Assembly: GCA_030765045.1 (NCBI GenBank) | Contig: CM060964.1 | Coordinates: 276,391,388 to 276,455,387, forward strand | DNA: 64,000 nt | Reading direction: 5' to 3' | From: Tenodera sinensis | Lineage: Eukaryota > Arthropoda > Insecta > Mantodea > Mantidae | Shown: in pieces, positions 37,011 to 47,952 of the stretch | Position numbering within the stretch: position 1 is the stretch's first letter | How the letters are laid out: every line of letters begins with the position of its first letter | The notes under the pieces: model-generated | What the model was told of the DNA's origin: nothing | The model's database searches: none | Seen by the model: the letters and a program-made list of their open reading frames with translations, nothing else | Position numbers and translations under genes: made by a program

Positions 37011-37056
<46 letters not shown>
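36776..37056 (+). mobile_element. tRNA-derived SINE, family S2, with poly-A tail
   Basis: B box GAGTTCGAATTTC at 36826-36838; the body has GGATTACCTGGATAAAGTTT and CTCTGGGTCCATTTGAGCAT, then TCCATTCACCGTCCGTTATG; it ends with ACTGTAAGC..CCCTTT and a run of about 43 A (37014-37056). Head, the TTTGAGCAT / TTTGGGCAT motif and the ACCGGTTAA end match 53285-53460. Confidence 0.8.
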
Positions 37057-37060
<4 letters not shown>

Positions 37061-37129
37061 TATCGTAAGGATTCCAAAAACACTAAAAGATAAGTGGTGA
37101 CTAATTTCCTTCACGTGATAACAATGCTA

Positions 37130-37400
37130 TGGGATATTTTTCTCTCGCTGGGAGACCTGGTTCGTGGTAGACTCAGCCTCGTTAGGTCCATGAGGGGCCA
37201 ATTGAGGTGCTACTTGACTGAGAAGTAGCGGTCCGGTTGCGCAGACCGATAACCGGCCGGGAGGGATCGGGGCGCTGACCACGTCCCACCCTCCAGTACT
37301 GCATGCCAATCATGACCCCTGTGGTGGACAGAGGCGGGGGACGCAGCGGCTTGGCGGTAGACCATGGCCCCGAAAAGGCTGTTGTTCCGTGGGGTTATTT
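37130..37400 (+). mobile_element. SINE body, family S4, 5' truncated
   Basis: Matches the reverse complement of 61195-61450: CAGCCTCGTTAGGTC, CAATTGAGG(T/A)GCTACTTGA, GAGAAGTAGCGG, GGGGCGCTGACCACGTCCCA and CCCTCCAGTACTGCA appear in both. The tRNA-like head of the other copy is missing here. Confidence 0.82.
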
Positions 37401-37539
37401 TTGTTATTTTAGGGCTATAAAGCATTCCTTTATCGCTGTCCGCATTTTTAAGTGATGGGGCTTCAAATTCTTCACTTCTCTAAATTACAATTTTAGTCTT
37501 TCTACCACATAGCTGGCACATAGCCAAAGAAAGCATTTA

Positions 37540-37612
37540 TTTTACCAAAATATTTCATGTTGAGGTTTCATGGGAAATATACGTCTTAAGGTCCCCTGGA
37601 AAAAAATGACAA

Positions 37613-37615
<3 letters not shown>
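37540..37615 (+). mobile_element. FB dispersed repeat, left-end fragment
   Basis: 'tgttgaggtttcatgggaaa' and 'tatacgtcttaaggtcccct' resemble the FB left-end segment with 'gagatttcaccggaaata'. Cut off by a GA array. Confidence 0.5.
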
Positions 37616-37681
<66 letters not shown>

Positions 37682-37694
37682 GAGAGTGAGAGAG
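37616..37694 (+). repeat. GA microsatellite
   Basis: About 38 GA units with GT interruptions at the 3' side. Confidence 0.97.
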
Positions 37695-37755
37695 CAAGTG
37701 CGAGGGCCAGAAAGAGAATGAAAAGTCGACTAACATAACACTCTTGATTTTCATG

Positions 37756-37940
37756 TAGTGTCTGTGTTTTAGTGGTTAGTATGCTAGCTTAGAAATACAA
37801 AGATATCAGGTTCGACTCCTGGCTGGAAGATAGGAATATTTCTTTAGCCAGGGTTATTCCCCATGCTCCACAAAGTAGGGAGGCGTGGATGAGAGGATAA
37901 TGTGTGTATGGGTTTAATAGAAATGTGACAAAGCATCCAC
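37756..37940 (+). mobile_element. tRNA-derived SINE, family S3
   Basis: A box TAGTGGTTAGTATGC (about 37770-37784) and B box GGTTCGACTCC (37809-37819). The body, TTCTTTAGCCAGGGTTATTC, GGGAGGCGTGGATGAGAGG and GTGTGTATGGGTTTAATAG, aligns with the 14475 copy. Confidence 0.85.
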
Positions 37941-38106
37941 CGAAATACATAAGGTAATGATTTTCATGAAATTCTTCCCAAAAACAATGTTGTATAGACA
38001 ATTTGTGTTTTTTCAGCACAAACAAAAATTCACGGAAAAGTTTAGCTTTATAGTTCTCGTTTTGGTTCCCGTTCTCTCATTGAGGATCAGCCTTAAAGCT
38101 AATGAT

Positions 38107-40315
38107 TAGGGCTCGGAAGTTCATGCCCTAAAAAACACTGAAATATGGATGCAAATATGCTCTTAAAAACTTGAAAATATGCCAAGAAATATGCACTATT
38201 GGATCAAAACAATGTCCCTTTGCAGTAGACAAGACGAGTTAGTATAAATAATAAAGTTACCTTATTCCTTAGAGCTTGAAGCAGAAGTGGTCCCGCTGCT
38301 AACATTAACTGCTAATTTGCAGTTCACAATCAACACTTTGCACAAATTTTCAACTGTAAAACATCGTCTGTTGTCTCGCAAAATTCTTTTGAAACGTGAA
38401 AAACTTCTCTACACGTCACAAGATGTTATCGGGGCACATTCAAATGATGTTAACTGCTTCACAGAGAGACAGAGTCAAGTCTCTTGGTGTGACAGACGGT
38501 TTTATTTCGAGAATGTCTCGAATATCGCACATATGTTCATAACCAGAATTTTTTGAAATTACATAATTCACTTTCTCTTTCACTTTTTGTCCTGTGCTAC
38601 CAGGAACCAAACTTAGATCACATATTGTTTTTTCAAAGACAGTAAGTGATGCATGCAAAGGAGATCCTACAGCTTCCAATGCCGTTATGGCTGTTGGTAA
38701 GAAAGAAAAATGGGCCGATATGAAACTAAGATCCTCTTTTAACCCAGTGCCTGACAGAATATTTTGCACAGCTTCTATTGATGAAGCACCTTTCGAGTCC
38801 AATGAATTAACAACCTCTTCGACTATTTCTATGTGCTCAGTATAATATAAAACTGTATCGACCCATGTTCCCCATCGAGTTAACACTGGTGCAGGAGGAA
38901 GACGGATATTAGGTGCTGTTGATCTAAACAACTTAACTCTTTTAGGAAATTTAACAAAAATTCTCTTTGTACTGGACACAAATCTATCTACCAGTGGGAA
39001 ATAATCACGTATTGTCTCAGAAATGTGATGAAGAGCGTGTTCCAAACAAGTTATATGAAATAAGTTAGGAAAAATTCCTTTCCGAGTTTGTCCTGATTTT
39101 ACCATATAAGGACCTGCATCACTAACAAATAAAAGTAACCGGTCGTATATGATTCCACATGGCCATAGCAATTTCAAAGAGTCCATCACAAACTGGGTCA
39201 CAGTTACATGGTCACAATTCGCACAAATTAAGAAGATAAGGTGTAGTCTTTTGTTCATTATTTAAAGCACCCACGAGTATATGAGCAATAGAACGGCGCT
39301 CAGAATCAGGGACTTCATCAACAGGACAACCACACAAACTGATCCGCTAATTCATTTTGTATATTTGACAATACGCTATTGTACCAATGTCCTAAGTAAG
39401 TCTTACGCAGTGTACTTTCTCCAGGCACATATTGTCGAGTGCACTTGACAAGAAAGTTTTTAAATGTCGGATTATTAATTTTGAACAAAGGAATATCAGC
39501 AGCAGGTCATAGGAAAATTCAGTAACCCTACTTCCTAAACACTCTACTAACTGTTTTTGAACAAGTTCTTTGCGAGTTTTCTGATTAAATTCTCCTTATG
39601 TTTTGCTGTGTTTATGTGCTGAACTATTTGAAATCTTTTCTCACTCCCTACATTTTTGTCACACGCTCCACAAAACGGTGCCCTATTATCTGCAGATATT
39701 AAATCACCCGAAAACTCTTTCTGTAAATTAATTAATCTAGCACCCGAAGTTGGTTTTATTTTCGGCATTTGAAGAGCTTTTTAACATTTTATGCGCCTAA
39801 TTGAATATGGTGGGAACCAGTTCACAACACTGTCACATTTGAAGACCACGACAGAAGTACTGGTGGCAGGCAAGAGTTGCTATAATCGTGCTGCTCAAAA
39901 CGTTGACCTGCACTTTATCTTTGTTAATATAAACCTCTCAGATAACGCACTGATTATTCTCTACGAACATACATATAATGAAAGGATGGAAACAGGAAAT
40001 TCACTGCATGACAACATGACTCAGCATTAGTTCTCGTCACCTCGTGAGTTGCATCATCATGTGCAATACTATCAATATGAAAAATATAATCCAGATGGAA
40101 AAAAAATTAATAAAAAAGCATAACAATCATTAAAATATGCAACAATAATATTGAAATAATATGCATTTATCAAAAATCAAGAAAATATGCAGTTATATGC
40201 ACCATAAAATCATGTCCAAATAACTGAAAATTCCATAATTCGTGCACATAATGTAAAAGCATACATTTTTACCCCTATGAAAAAAACATGCAAATGCATG
40301 AACTTCCTAGCTCTA
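38107..40315 (-). mobile_element. hAT element, CGGBP1-like, complete ends and 8-bp target duplication
   Basis: The left end TAGGGCTCGGAAGTTCATGC and the right end (reverse complement TAGAGCTAGGAAGTTCATGC) are 18/20 identical. Perfect CTAATGAT direct repeats lie at 38099-38106 and 40316-40323. AT-rich subterminal regions full of 'aatatgca' words flank a minus-strand transposase relic. At 2209 bp the size is normal for an autonomous member of this group. Confidence 0.95.
38290..39768 (-). pseudogene. hAT transposase, CGGBP1-like, inactivated
   Basis: The N-terminal zinc finger (39768-39547, ATG at 39768) starts MPKIKPTSGARLINLQKEFS and has CGACDK..HINTAKH, a C2H2/BED-type finger as in CGGBP1. 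The next segment is frame-broken but shows DEVPDSERRSIAHILVGALN. The frame 39258-38440 holds the RNase H-like core: LLLFVSDAGPYMVKSGQ (catalytic Asp region), FHITCLEHALHHISE (CxxH motif) and LTRWGTWVDTVLYY (RW motif). The C-terminus at about 38445-38290 reads CAPITSCDV, stop, RSFSRFKRILRDNRR: the glutamate of the dimerisation motif has become TAG. At least one frameshift near 39258 and several stops make it inactive. Confidence 0.9.
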
Positions 40316-40639
40316 CTAATGATTATTTAAAACACGCTGTGTTAATGTTCTCTTCTAGGTGTGGAAATCCTGTAAGACACTCGCGTTTTAAACAGATGTA
40401 CATTTACTGTGTATTTCATATCATATAGGGAACATTTCATGGCCATATGTGTATGTATGTACGCTATCAGTGTGAGTTACTGGCTTCGAGTTTTGAAGTT
40501 AGAAGTTAATCGCACTCTTTGGCCCTATACCTATGTTGGAAACGTTATTCCGGGTCGGATCTAAGCTGACAGTGGATAGCTATGCGCTGAATAACATCTC
40601 TTTGGTAGCTTTCACAATAAAACACTTTAATTATATCAC
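40316..40639. other. No recognisable gene
   Basis: No motif found. Confidence 0.4.
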
Positions 40640-40860
40640 TATTTATTAATATAAGTTTACCCTACTTTACATTACATCTGAACTCTATACTGTGCAACCG
40701 TCATGCTGCCTTCAAAACCCAATTCTACCGACTCACTTTCTCTTTTCCCCTTGTCAACGTCTGTACCGTCGTGCACTCGCTCTCTAGCCTCACGCCAAAG
40801 CTGAAAATGTATTAAGGACTGCGGAATGGTGTCTTCTGTGATGATTGTGTGCACGACACT
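40640..40860 (+). repeat. Dispersed repeat U2, copy 1
   Basis: Shares TTACC.TACTTTACAT, CTATACTGT(G/A)CAACC, ACTTTCTCT, CTACGTC-like GTC.(G/A)C(A/C)C..CGT.CACTC and a TGTATT(A/G)AG tail with 45055-45240. Function and superfamily unknown. Confidence 0.6.
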
Positions 40861-41340
40861 CCAAATATTCCGCCCATCTAATTTGTCTCACAAATTACGT
40901 GAATTTGCATTGAGTTTTGTTGTCAAGTTTCTCATCAACTCAATATGCACAGCCTTGGTTGCCATGCAAACGAAAAGCGATATGTAGCCCTATCTTGGCA
41001 CCTTAATTCGGGTATTACCTTGTTTTTCGTGCAAGGGGCCCTCTATAAGCAACACTACCGTGAGGCTTACTTTTATTGGCCCTGGACGAGGGCGACTGTG
41101 CTGTAAGTTGCTTGGTTGTGCTGGCCTTCATCCAGAAGCAGATCATGCATTTACTTATCACTCTCCGTACAGATCGGCTACTTGTCAATCAAAATCGCTG
41201 TCACAAGTAAGCTGTAAGAAGTTGATTTCCAGCGTAAATTAAGCGATTTGCTCGAAAAACATCAGCAGTTCGGTTACATTATGCTTAGAAGGCAATATAG
41301 TAGGGTGTTTCTGAGCAATGGTGCAACAGAATTTTCGAGC
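40861..41340. other. No recognisable gene
   Basis: No supported feature. May hold unrecognisable 3' parts of the BEL/Pao relic. Confidence 0.35.
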
Positions 41341-41847
41341 CCGCCTTCAGCAAGTTACTACCATCGAGAAAGGGATCCAACGGCAGCAGCTGGCTCCCGG
41401 AAGGAAGTGACCCCCGTGCAGAAGAGCCTGAATCTCCTCAGGTACACTGAGTGCTGCACGAGCAAAACTATGACGCGTAGAGAGCGACTGAGTTCTGCAG
41501 TGTTCAGCAATTTCTAGCTCTTTACTGATGTCTTGAATTGTGGCTAAATATGAGTGCATAGGCAACGACTTGCTGAAATGTAGATCACTTAGAAAATGTT
41601 CTCCATGTTTGCTCTAACTTTGAGCAGTCGGAGTCGGAGTAGGAGTCGGAGTTCGCATATCATAGTCGCTACGTCGTTGTCCTTGTGGGACTGTCCCTCT
41701 GGAACTAGATCACTGGGGTTTTCCTGTGACAGAAGGTGTCTCCATATCCCTTGAACTGTAATGGGCTGAATTTCCGCAATCCTGTAAGCCTAGTAGATCT
41801 TACTGGACGACGAAGAGCCAGCAATCCGGGTTAGCACAGTTGTTGAA
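41341..41847 (-). other. Probable 3' continuation of the BEL/Pao relic
   Basis: Minus-strand frames of 70-80 codons follow the polymerase region on the same strand, where RNase H/integrase sequence would be expected. I cannot recognise specific motifs. GGAGTCGGAGTAGGAGTCGG is a short tandem triplet-like repeat near 41630. Confidence 0.3.
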
Positions 41848-42256
41848 TTAGTTCAGTATTACAGAGTGATGTTTACATTCAAACCGTTGCTTAACTTCTC
41901 CACGAAATAACTTGACAGATATATTTGTTTCAGTGATAACTTCTAGAGTTAGAGAAGAGCAGAGCAGTAGCGGTGTTTCCATCTGTCCTCGTACAACGCA
42001 GGCATACATGGACGTATCTGAAAGTCCATGAAGTTCCATGGAGATGCTCTCTTCAATGGTAGCTTCTCTTCGAGGAATACGGTTGTTACTTAATTCAGGA
42101 AGGTATCTAAGAAGTCCCTTCCACTGCAAATCCAAACTGGTATTAAGCAATTTGTCTTAGTCCATGCGCTACTGCTAAAAATCTTGAATGAACAGTTTGC
42201 ACTCTACAGTCACTAGAATCCAAATGACCTAGTTGTCGATAGGCTGTTAAACTACA

Positions 42257-42346
42257 TTCACTCACTCACTCTCGCTCACTCACTCTCTTATTCATTCACT
42301 CACTCACTCACTCACTCACTCACTCACTCACTCACTCACTCACTCA
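42257..42346 (+). repeat. TCAC tetranucleotide microsatellite
   Basis: About 20 CACT units with a degenerate first third, inside the BEL/Pao relic between RNase H-like and RT regions. Confidence 0.96.
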
Positions 42347-43878
42347 GCCTACAATCACAGAGACCAGCAAACTCAAGAGTTCGTATATAGAGGTGACTTT
42401 AGCAGCACCGTCCTTTTCATTCATCTATAGTTCCCATGCTTGGTATCAAACATAGCGAATTGTAATAAGTCGCTCCCAGGACGCCAGTGCACACCAAGAA
42501 CCTTTGCCACACCTTCTTCAAAGGGAACACTCCAAAGTGATCACCCCTACAAAAGTTTACTTGTGTGGTGCTCGTGTCCAAGTTGTTGGAACGCCATTTT
42601 CTTAGGGGAAACACTTATTTTAAGAACCGACATCAACTTTTTGCGCAGCTCAATTGCATCTTCTACCGTGTTAGTTCCAATCAGCAAGTCATAAACCTAA
42701 AATATCGTTTGATGATCTCAGCTACGTTATCATGCAAATGGCCATTGTCAATTGGCACCTGGTTAAGGCATCGAGTAGCCAAAAATAAACCTGCTGGAGT
42801 TCCGTATGTGGCCGTCACTAAGCGGTACGATATAAGTGACTGGTCAAAAATCTTATACTGAGAGTTCCCCACAGACTTCCTCAGCTTTGCCCATTAATTA
42901 TCTGTAATTTTCTCTGTGTCCACTGTCATCGCTTATTTATACGTGCGGAACCAGTGAGCAATATAAAATAGGCCCTGCTGTACAGCTGGTCCAATCATCA
43001 TTAGGTCATTCAGCAAAAGTGAGGATGTGAATTTTGCTGATACACTGAACACTACTCTTAGTTTGGTGGTGCTACTGATTATTACTGCCCACTCTGGAGT
43101 AAAATGTGATTTGACACAAGTGGAAGGATGCTATCGCCCTAACATTGCTGATGTCATTGATAGGTTCTGAATGCTGATGCATTTTGATCTCTAACCGGTC
43201 AGCCATGTCACGTAAGATGAAGTTTATTTGAGGATCGCTGCCTAGTATTATTCTGTAACAATGAAGCGTTAATTTCACAGCCTTAATATCAATGTGTGTA
43301 CAAGTTTCCCTTAAAGCTCGATATAATTGATTTTGAGCCAGGCCGAGATACATCATTTTGGTGAACATGCAATGAAGTATGCTGCTTCATGTTGCATATT
43401 TTGCAACTTCCAACACTACAAGTACTAACTCGGCTATCAGCTTTCAAGCAGTTGTAATAAATATTGTGGTCTTTCATAAAGTTGATACGGTCATTAAGAC
43501 TAAAGTTCCCGTACTTCGTGCATTATGCTGTGGGCAGAATTACACAAAATACAAACAAGTTTGCTAATGTTAAGTTGGAGTGATACTACTTCAAAACGTA
43601 CGTCGTCCTTGCACCTTTCTTATTTTTTACAACGGCGAATTTGCCTTCAACAATTTCGAGCGTCTAGCAGAAAGCTGATCAGACTGCAGAGAGACGTAAC
43701 TCGAAGTTTTGTTTTTCAACTTTTTCTGAGGCTCAAAGTAATGCTTTCTAACACTAAATGCAATAGTTTGACCGCATGAAAAGGAATCTCCTTTTCCAGA
43801 GCTTCTATGGCATTTACATTGTCAGCAATTTTAGTTGTCAGAGCTCTCAGCTCTTCACGAGAATTATTTCTTGCACAT

Positions 43879-43880
<2 letters not shown>

Positions 43881-43958
<78 letters not shown>

Positions 43959-43960
43959 GA
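43881..43960 (+). repeat. GA microsatellite
   Basis: About 40 GA units with one GG interruption, inside the gag part of the BEL/Pao relic. The Arg/Glu frames across it are artefacts. Confidence 0.97.
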
Positions 43961-44514
43961 ATGTGCAGCTCATTAATATGAAAATCCAGGATCAACCTTA
44001 GACAAGAGCCCACAAATAAAATGCCATGTAACTTGTAATTGTCCTTTTATAAGCGGCAAATTTCCTCTAAGATGTAGTTGACCTGATAAACTCGAGGGTA
44101 AATAGTAAGGCTTCTGTATAAATGTTGGTGACAATAAGGGCTTGAAAGGTATCTTGGAAGTGCATGAATTCTTGCAAGGCATCACTGGAATTAGGCAAAG
44201 AAATTGTTGCTAGCTCCACAGTACTGTTGCTTCTGTCGCTGTCACTTACTGATAGAAGTTGACCTGTAGACAATCTACAATCTTTGCAATTTAGATTCAA
44301 TGTCTATGCAAAGATCATCGAAGATTACTCTGTCTGCGTCGTGCAATTGATCCTCATAATCCTCTATTTCTGACTACGTCTAAATAATCATTGTGGTCAT
44401 CGGCAAGAGTTTCCAACAATTTTTCCTTACTCTGACGCAATTTAAATTGTAGGATCAAAAGAGTTGATAAAACTAATAATTCGGGTTACCCTAGACTTGA
44501 GCGCTTCTCCTTTC

Positions 44515-44700
44515 CTTATTAAGGTGCGTTTCTCTGAGAGACTCGCATTCAGGAGCCTCACAGGTCTTGAGTTCGATCCCCGTCGACTGTGCACCGCGAC
44601 TTGAATTTTTCGCCGTTTACCCACATCACTTATGCGAATTCTCGGGTTCTTATTTTCATACCATGATTTCTTATACATAATTTCCCTTCATTCCATTTGC
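44515..44700 (+). mobile_element. tRNA-derived SINE
   Basis: B box TTGAGTTCGATCCC at 44567-44580 after a weak A box near 44530; the body contains TCGCCGTTTACCCACATCAC and GCGAATTCTCGGGTTCTTAT. Family not matched to the other SINEs here. Confidence 0.6.
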
Positions 44701-45054
44701 TTATCTTTTTAAGGTGTGCTTTCAGACTGGTGGAGTGTAGGGGGGCCGGGCAGATAGCGCGGGTGCTTGCGCATTGTAAATGCTGATCTCGGCGCTAAGT
44801 GACGTTTTCTGGTGCCTGTCCTCATATCGAGGAGGACGCTCACCAATACCGGAACCGGTGAGATGGTGGCTGCTCGACGGGGCCTGGCGCCGGGATGAAG
44901 GGATCTCAGCACGTGTTACGGACTTCCACGAACCTCTGTGTCCTGTCTGCCTGCTACCCTAAGGCATGCTGCGCTTACCTCGCTTCATCCCTTCCTCCTG
45001 GGGTGTCAGGGCACAAGGAATCTATAGAGGTCTAGGTGTGCGAAGTGTCCCCCT
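44701..45054. other. GC-rich unassigned stretch
   Basis: GC-rich relative to flanks, starting GGGGGGCCGGGCAGATAGCG. It may be a SINE or retroelement 5' region but has no second copy here. Frames lack motifs. Confidence 0.35.
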
Positions 45055-45240
45055 CAGTTATCTAATCCGACTTTACCGTACTTTACATCTGGGCGCTATA
45101 CTGTACAACCACCCAACCGCCTATAAAACGCAAGCCTACCGGTTCACTTTCTCTATTTCTCTGGTCTACGTCCGCACCCTCGTTCACTCTCTCCCTAACA
45201 CCACACTAAGGCCGAGTCTGTATTGAGAACCCTGTAAAAT
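45055..45240 (+). repeat. Dispersed repeat U2, copy 2
   Basis: Counterpart of 40640-40860 in the same orientation (TTTACCGTACTTTACATCTG, CTATACTGTACAACC, TTCACTTTCTCTATTTCTCT). Confidence 0.6.
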
Positions 45241-46203
45241 GCTGCAACAGAGCTAAAAAAGTGTAGAAAACCTGTAAATGTAGACATCCATATAAAATGT
45301 GGTATTACCTACTGATAAAAGTAATGCCTAACTAAACGCTCATAAGGCATTACATACTTATTGTGCATATCCTGTAAGTTCAGGATACCAGCTTAGTTAT
45401 ATCGAATATTAAACTGTACCGAAAATATTTTAATAACTGTAACGATAGCATATGGACGCGTATGCTTGAAATACTAAGAAACGATATAAGGGGGAGTTTG
45501 TACGAAGATAGGTACCACTTACTTAAACGGTAAGTTAGAGAAATGGCTACTTAAAGCTAAGCCATTTTCTGAACTATAAGGTGATATTTCATCATGTTTC
45601 ACCTATAGTACCTAGCCTTAAAAAAGAAAGCTAGGATAGAATAAAGGAACTATGTTTTACAGCAACAAGCAGCTGGTGAACATCTAATCCTGCCATCACA
45701 AGTTATCTGGAAAGTGGCCAACACATAAAGCAAGTTCAGTGCAATTAAGTTATAAATGGTAGAGCACTATAAAACAATTTGCAGTAAGAAGCGTGACCGA
45801 ACAAAAGATTTCTTAATTATTTCCGAGTGCAGCGTTACAGCAGTCTAATGGTGATCTAACACGCAAGGATATTGCTCATCTGGGCATGATGAGCTGCAGG
45901 AAATTACCACCAATAAAGTTCGTTTTAGAGACTAAGACCGCGTAAAACGATCATATTTTCGACTAAATCACAGCCCCAGGCGCATTTTTAATGTCGTTGA
46001 GTGTACCTGATATCTATTATTATCTTATTTTTTATAGCTGTGTTCTTCAGCGTTAGAATCTCGAAGGAAACTTTATAGTGTAGTCAATTTATAGCTAAGG
46101 ATTATCAAATGCCTCTATTAATCAGCAACCAAGTCCACACATACACACTTTGAAATTGAGTACCGTTGAATGATTATGCTGTCGCGAAGATTTTGCAACT
46201 GCG
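45241..46203. other. No recognisable gene
   Basis: AT-rich, no supported feature. Confidence 0.4.
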
Positions 46204-47952
46204 CTACAGACTTCCGCCCATCCGTCCATCCGTCCATCCGTCCATCCGTCCATCCGTCCATCCGTCCACCCGTCCACCCGCCCACCCGCCCCCCCCGCCC
46301 GTCCGCCCGCCCGCCCGTCCGCCCGCCCGCAGGCCCGCCCGTCCGCCCGTCCGCCCGCCCGTCCGCCCGCCCGCCCGCCCGTCCGCCCGCCCGTCCATCC
46401 GCCCATCCACCCATCCGCCCATCCGCCCATCCGCCCATCCGCCCATCCGCCCATCCGTCCATCCGTCCATCCGTCCATCCGTCCATCCGTCCATCCGTCC
46501 ATCCGTCCACCCGTCCACCCGCCCACCCGCCCACACACCCACCGGCCCACCCGCCCCCCCGCCCGTCCTCCCCCCCGCCCACCGGCCCACCCGCCCGTCC
46601 GCCCGTCCGCCCGCCCGCCCGTCCGCCCGCCCGCCCGTCCGTCCGCCCGCCCGCCCGCCCGCCCGAACGCCCGTCCGCCCGCCCGCCCGCCCGCCCGCCC
46701 GCCCGTCCGCCCGCCCGCCCGCCCGCCCGTCCGCCTGTCCGCCCGTCCGCCCGTCCGCCCCTCCGTCCCTCCGTCCCACCGTCCCTCCGTCCGTCCGTCC
46801 CTCCGTCCGTTTGTCCCTCGATCCGTCTTTCCCTCCGTTCCTCCGTTCCTCCGTTCCTCCGTCCCTCCGTCCGTCCGTCCCTCCGTCCGTCCCTCCGTCC
46901 GTCCCTCCCTCCGTCCGTCCGTCCGTCCCTCCGTCCGTCCCTCCCTCCGTCCGTCCGTCCGTCCGTCCGTCCCTCCCTCCGTCCGTCCGTCCGTCCGTCC
47001 CTCCCTCCCTCCCTCCGTCCGTCCCTCCCTCCGTCCGTCCCTCCCTCCGTCCGTCCGTCCGTCCGTCCGTCCTTCCGTCCGTCCCTCCCTCCGTCCGTCC
47101 CTCCCTCCGTCCCTCCATCCCTCCGTCCGTCCCTCCCTCCGTCCGCCCCTCCCTCCGTCCGTCCGTCCGTCCTTCCGTCCGTCCCTCCCTCCGTCCGTCC
47201 GTCCCTCCCTCCGTACCTCCATCCCTCCGTCCGTCCGTCCGTCCTTCCGTCCCTCCCTCCCTCCGTCCGTCCCTCCCTCCGTCCGTCCCTCCCTCCGTCC
47301 GTCCGTCCGTCCGTCCGTCCTTCCGTCCGTCCCTCCCTCCGTCCGTCCGTCCCTCCCTCCGTCCCTCCATCCCTCCGTCCGTCCCTCCCTCCGTCCGTCC
47401 CTCCGTCCGTCCGTCCCTCCGTCCGTCCCTCCCTCCGTCCGTCCGTCCGTCCCTCCCTCCGTCCGTCCCTCCCTCCGTCCGTCCCTCCCTCCGTCCGTCC
47501 GTCCGTCCGTCCTTCCGTCCGTCCCTCCCTCCGTCCGTCCCTCCCTCCGTCCCTCCATCCCTCCGTCCGTCCCTCCCTCCGTCCGTCCCTCCCTCCGTCC
47601 GTCCGTCCGTCCTTCCGTCCGTCCCTCCCTCCGTCCGTCCCTCCGTCCGTCCGTCCCTCCCTCCGTCCGTCCCTCCCTCCGTCCGTCCGTCCGTCCGTCC
47701 TTCCGTCCGTCCCTCCCTCCGTCCGTCCGTCCGTCCGTCCCTCCCTCCGTCCGTCCCTCCCTCCGTCCGTCCGTCCGTCCTTCCGTCCGTCCCTCCCTCC
47801 CTCCGTCCGTCCCTCCCTCCGTCCGTCCGTCCGTCCGTCCGTCCGTCCTTCCGTCCGTCCCTCCCTCCGTCCGTCCCTCCCTCCGTCCGTTCGTCCGTCC
47901 CTCCCTCCGTCCGTCCCTCCCTCCGTCCCTCCGTCCCTCCATCCCTCCGTCC
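46204..47952 (+). repeat. C-rich tetranucleotide minisatellite array with three zones
   Basis: 1.75 kb of 4-bp units on the C-rich strand. Zone 1 (46217-46760) alternates CCAT/CCGT runs with CCCG/CCGT runs, giving two similar CCAT-CCCG cycles. Zone 2 (46760-46860) is a transition with CCTTCC and GTTCCTCC. Zone 3 (46860-47952) is CCCT/CCGT in a 12-bp rhythm (CCGTCCGTCCCT) with larger repeats of about 150-180 bp marked by CTTCCGTCCGT and CTCCATCCCTCCGT. Because the period is 4 and there are no stop words, several 600-codon frames remain open on both strands. They are not genes. Confidence 0.97.

Larger units (their letters stand above)
41848..44440 (-). pseudogene. BEL/Pao LTR retrotransposon gag-pol fossil
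   Basis: Domains occur in the right order on the minus strand. Gag-like segment (44300-44000, with SSDALQEFMHFQDTFQAL). Zinc-knuckle region (43477-43380: NCLKAD..CSVGSCKIC..KQHTSLH, first Cys replaced by Tyr). Aspartic-protease-like segment (43370-43072, FILRDMADRLEI), with the active-site triplet altered. Reverse transcriptase (42872-42417) with VTATYGTPAGLFLATRCLNQ and VAKVLGVHW. RNase H-like/A17 region (42150-41848) with IPRREAT and MELHGLSDTS. Each lies in a different frame with stops; the YxDD box is lost near 42680. LTRs were not identified. Two microsatellites have expanded inside it. These families spread as Gag-Pol retroelements; this copy is long dead. Confidence 0.82.

Noticed and set aside
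42565..42861. Plus-strand frame as a gene
   Set aside because: It is the antisense of the BEL/Pao reverse transcriptase remnant on the minus strand.
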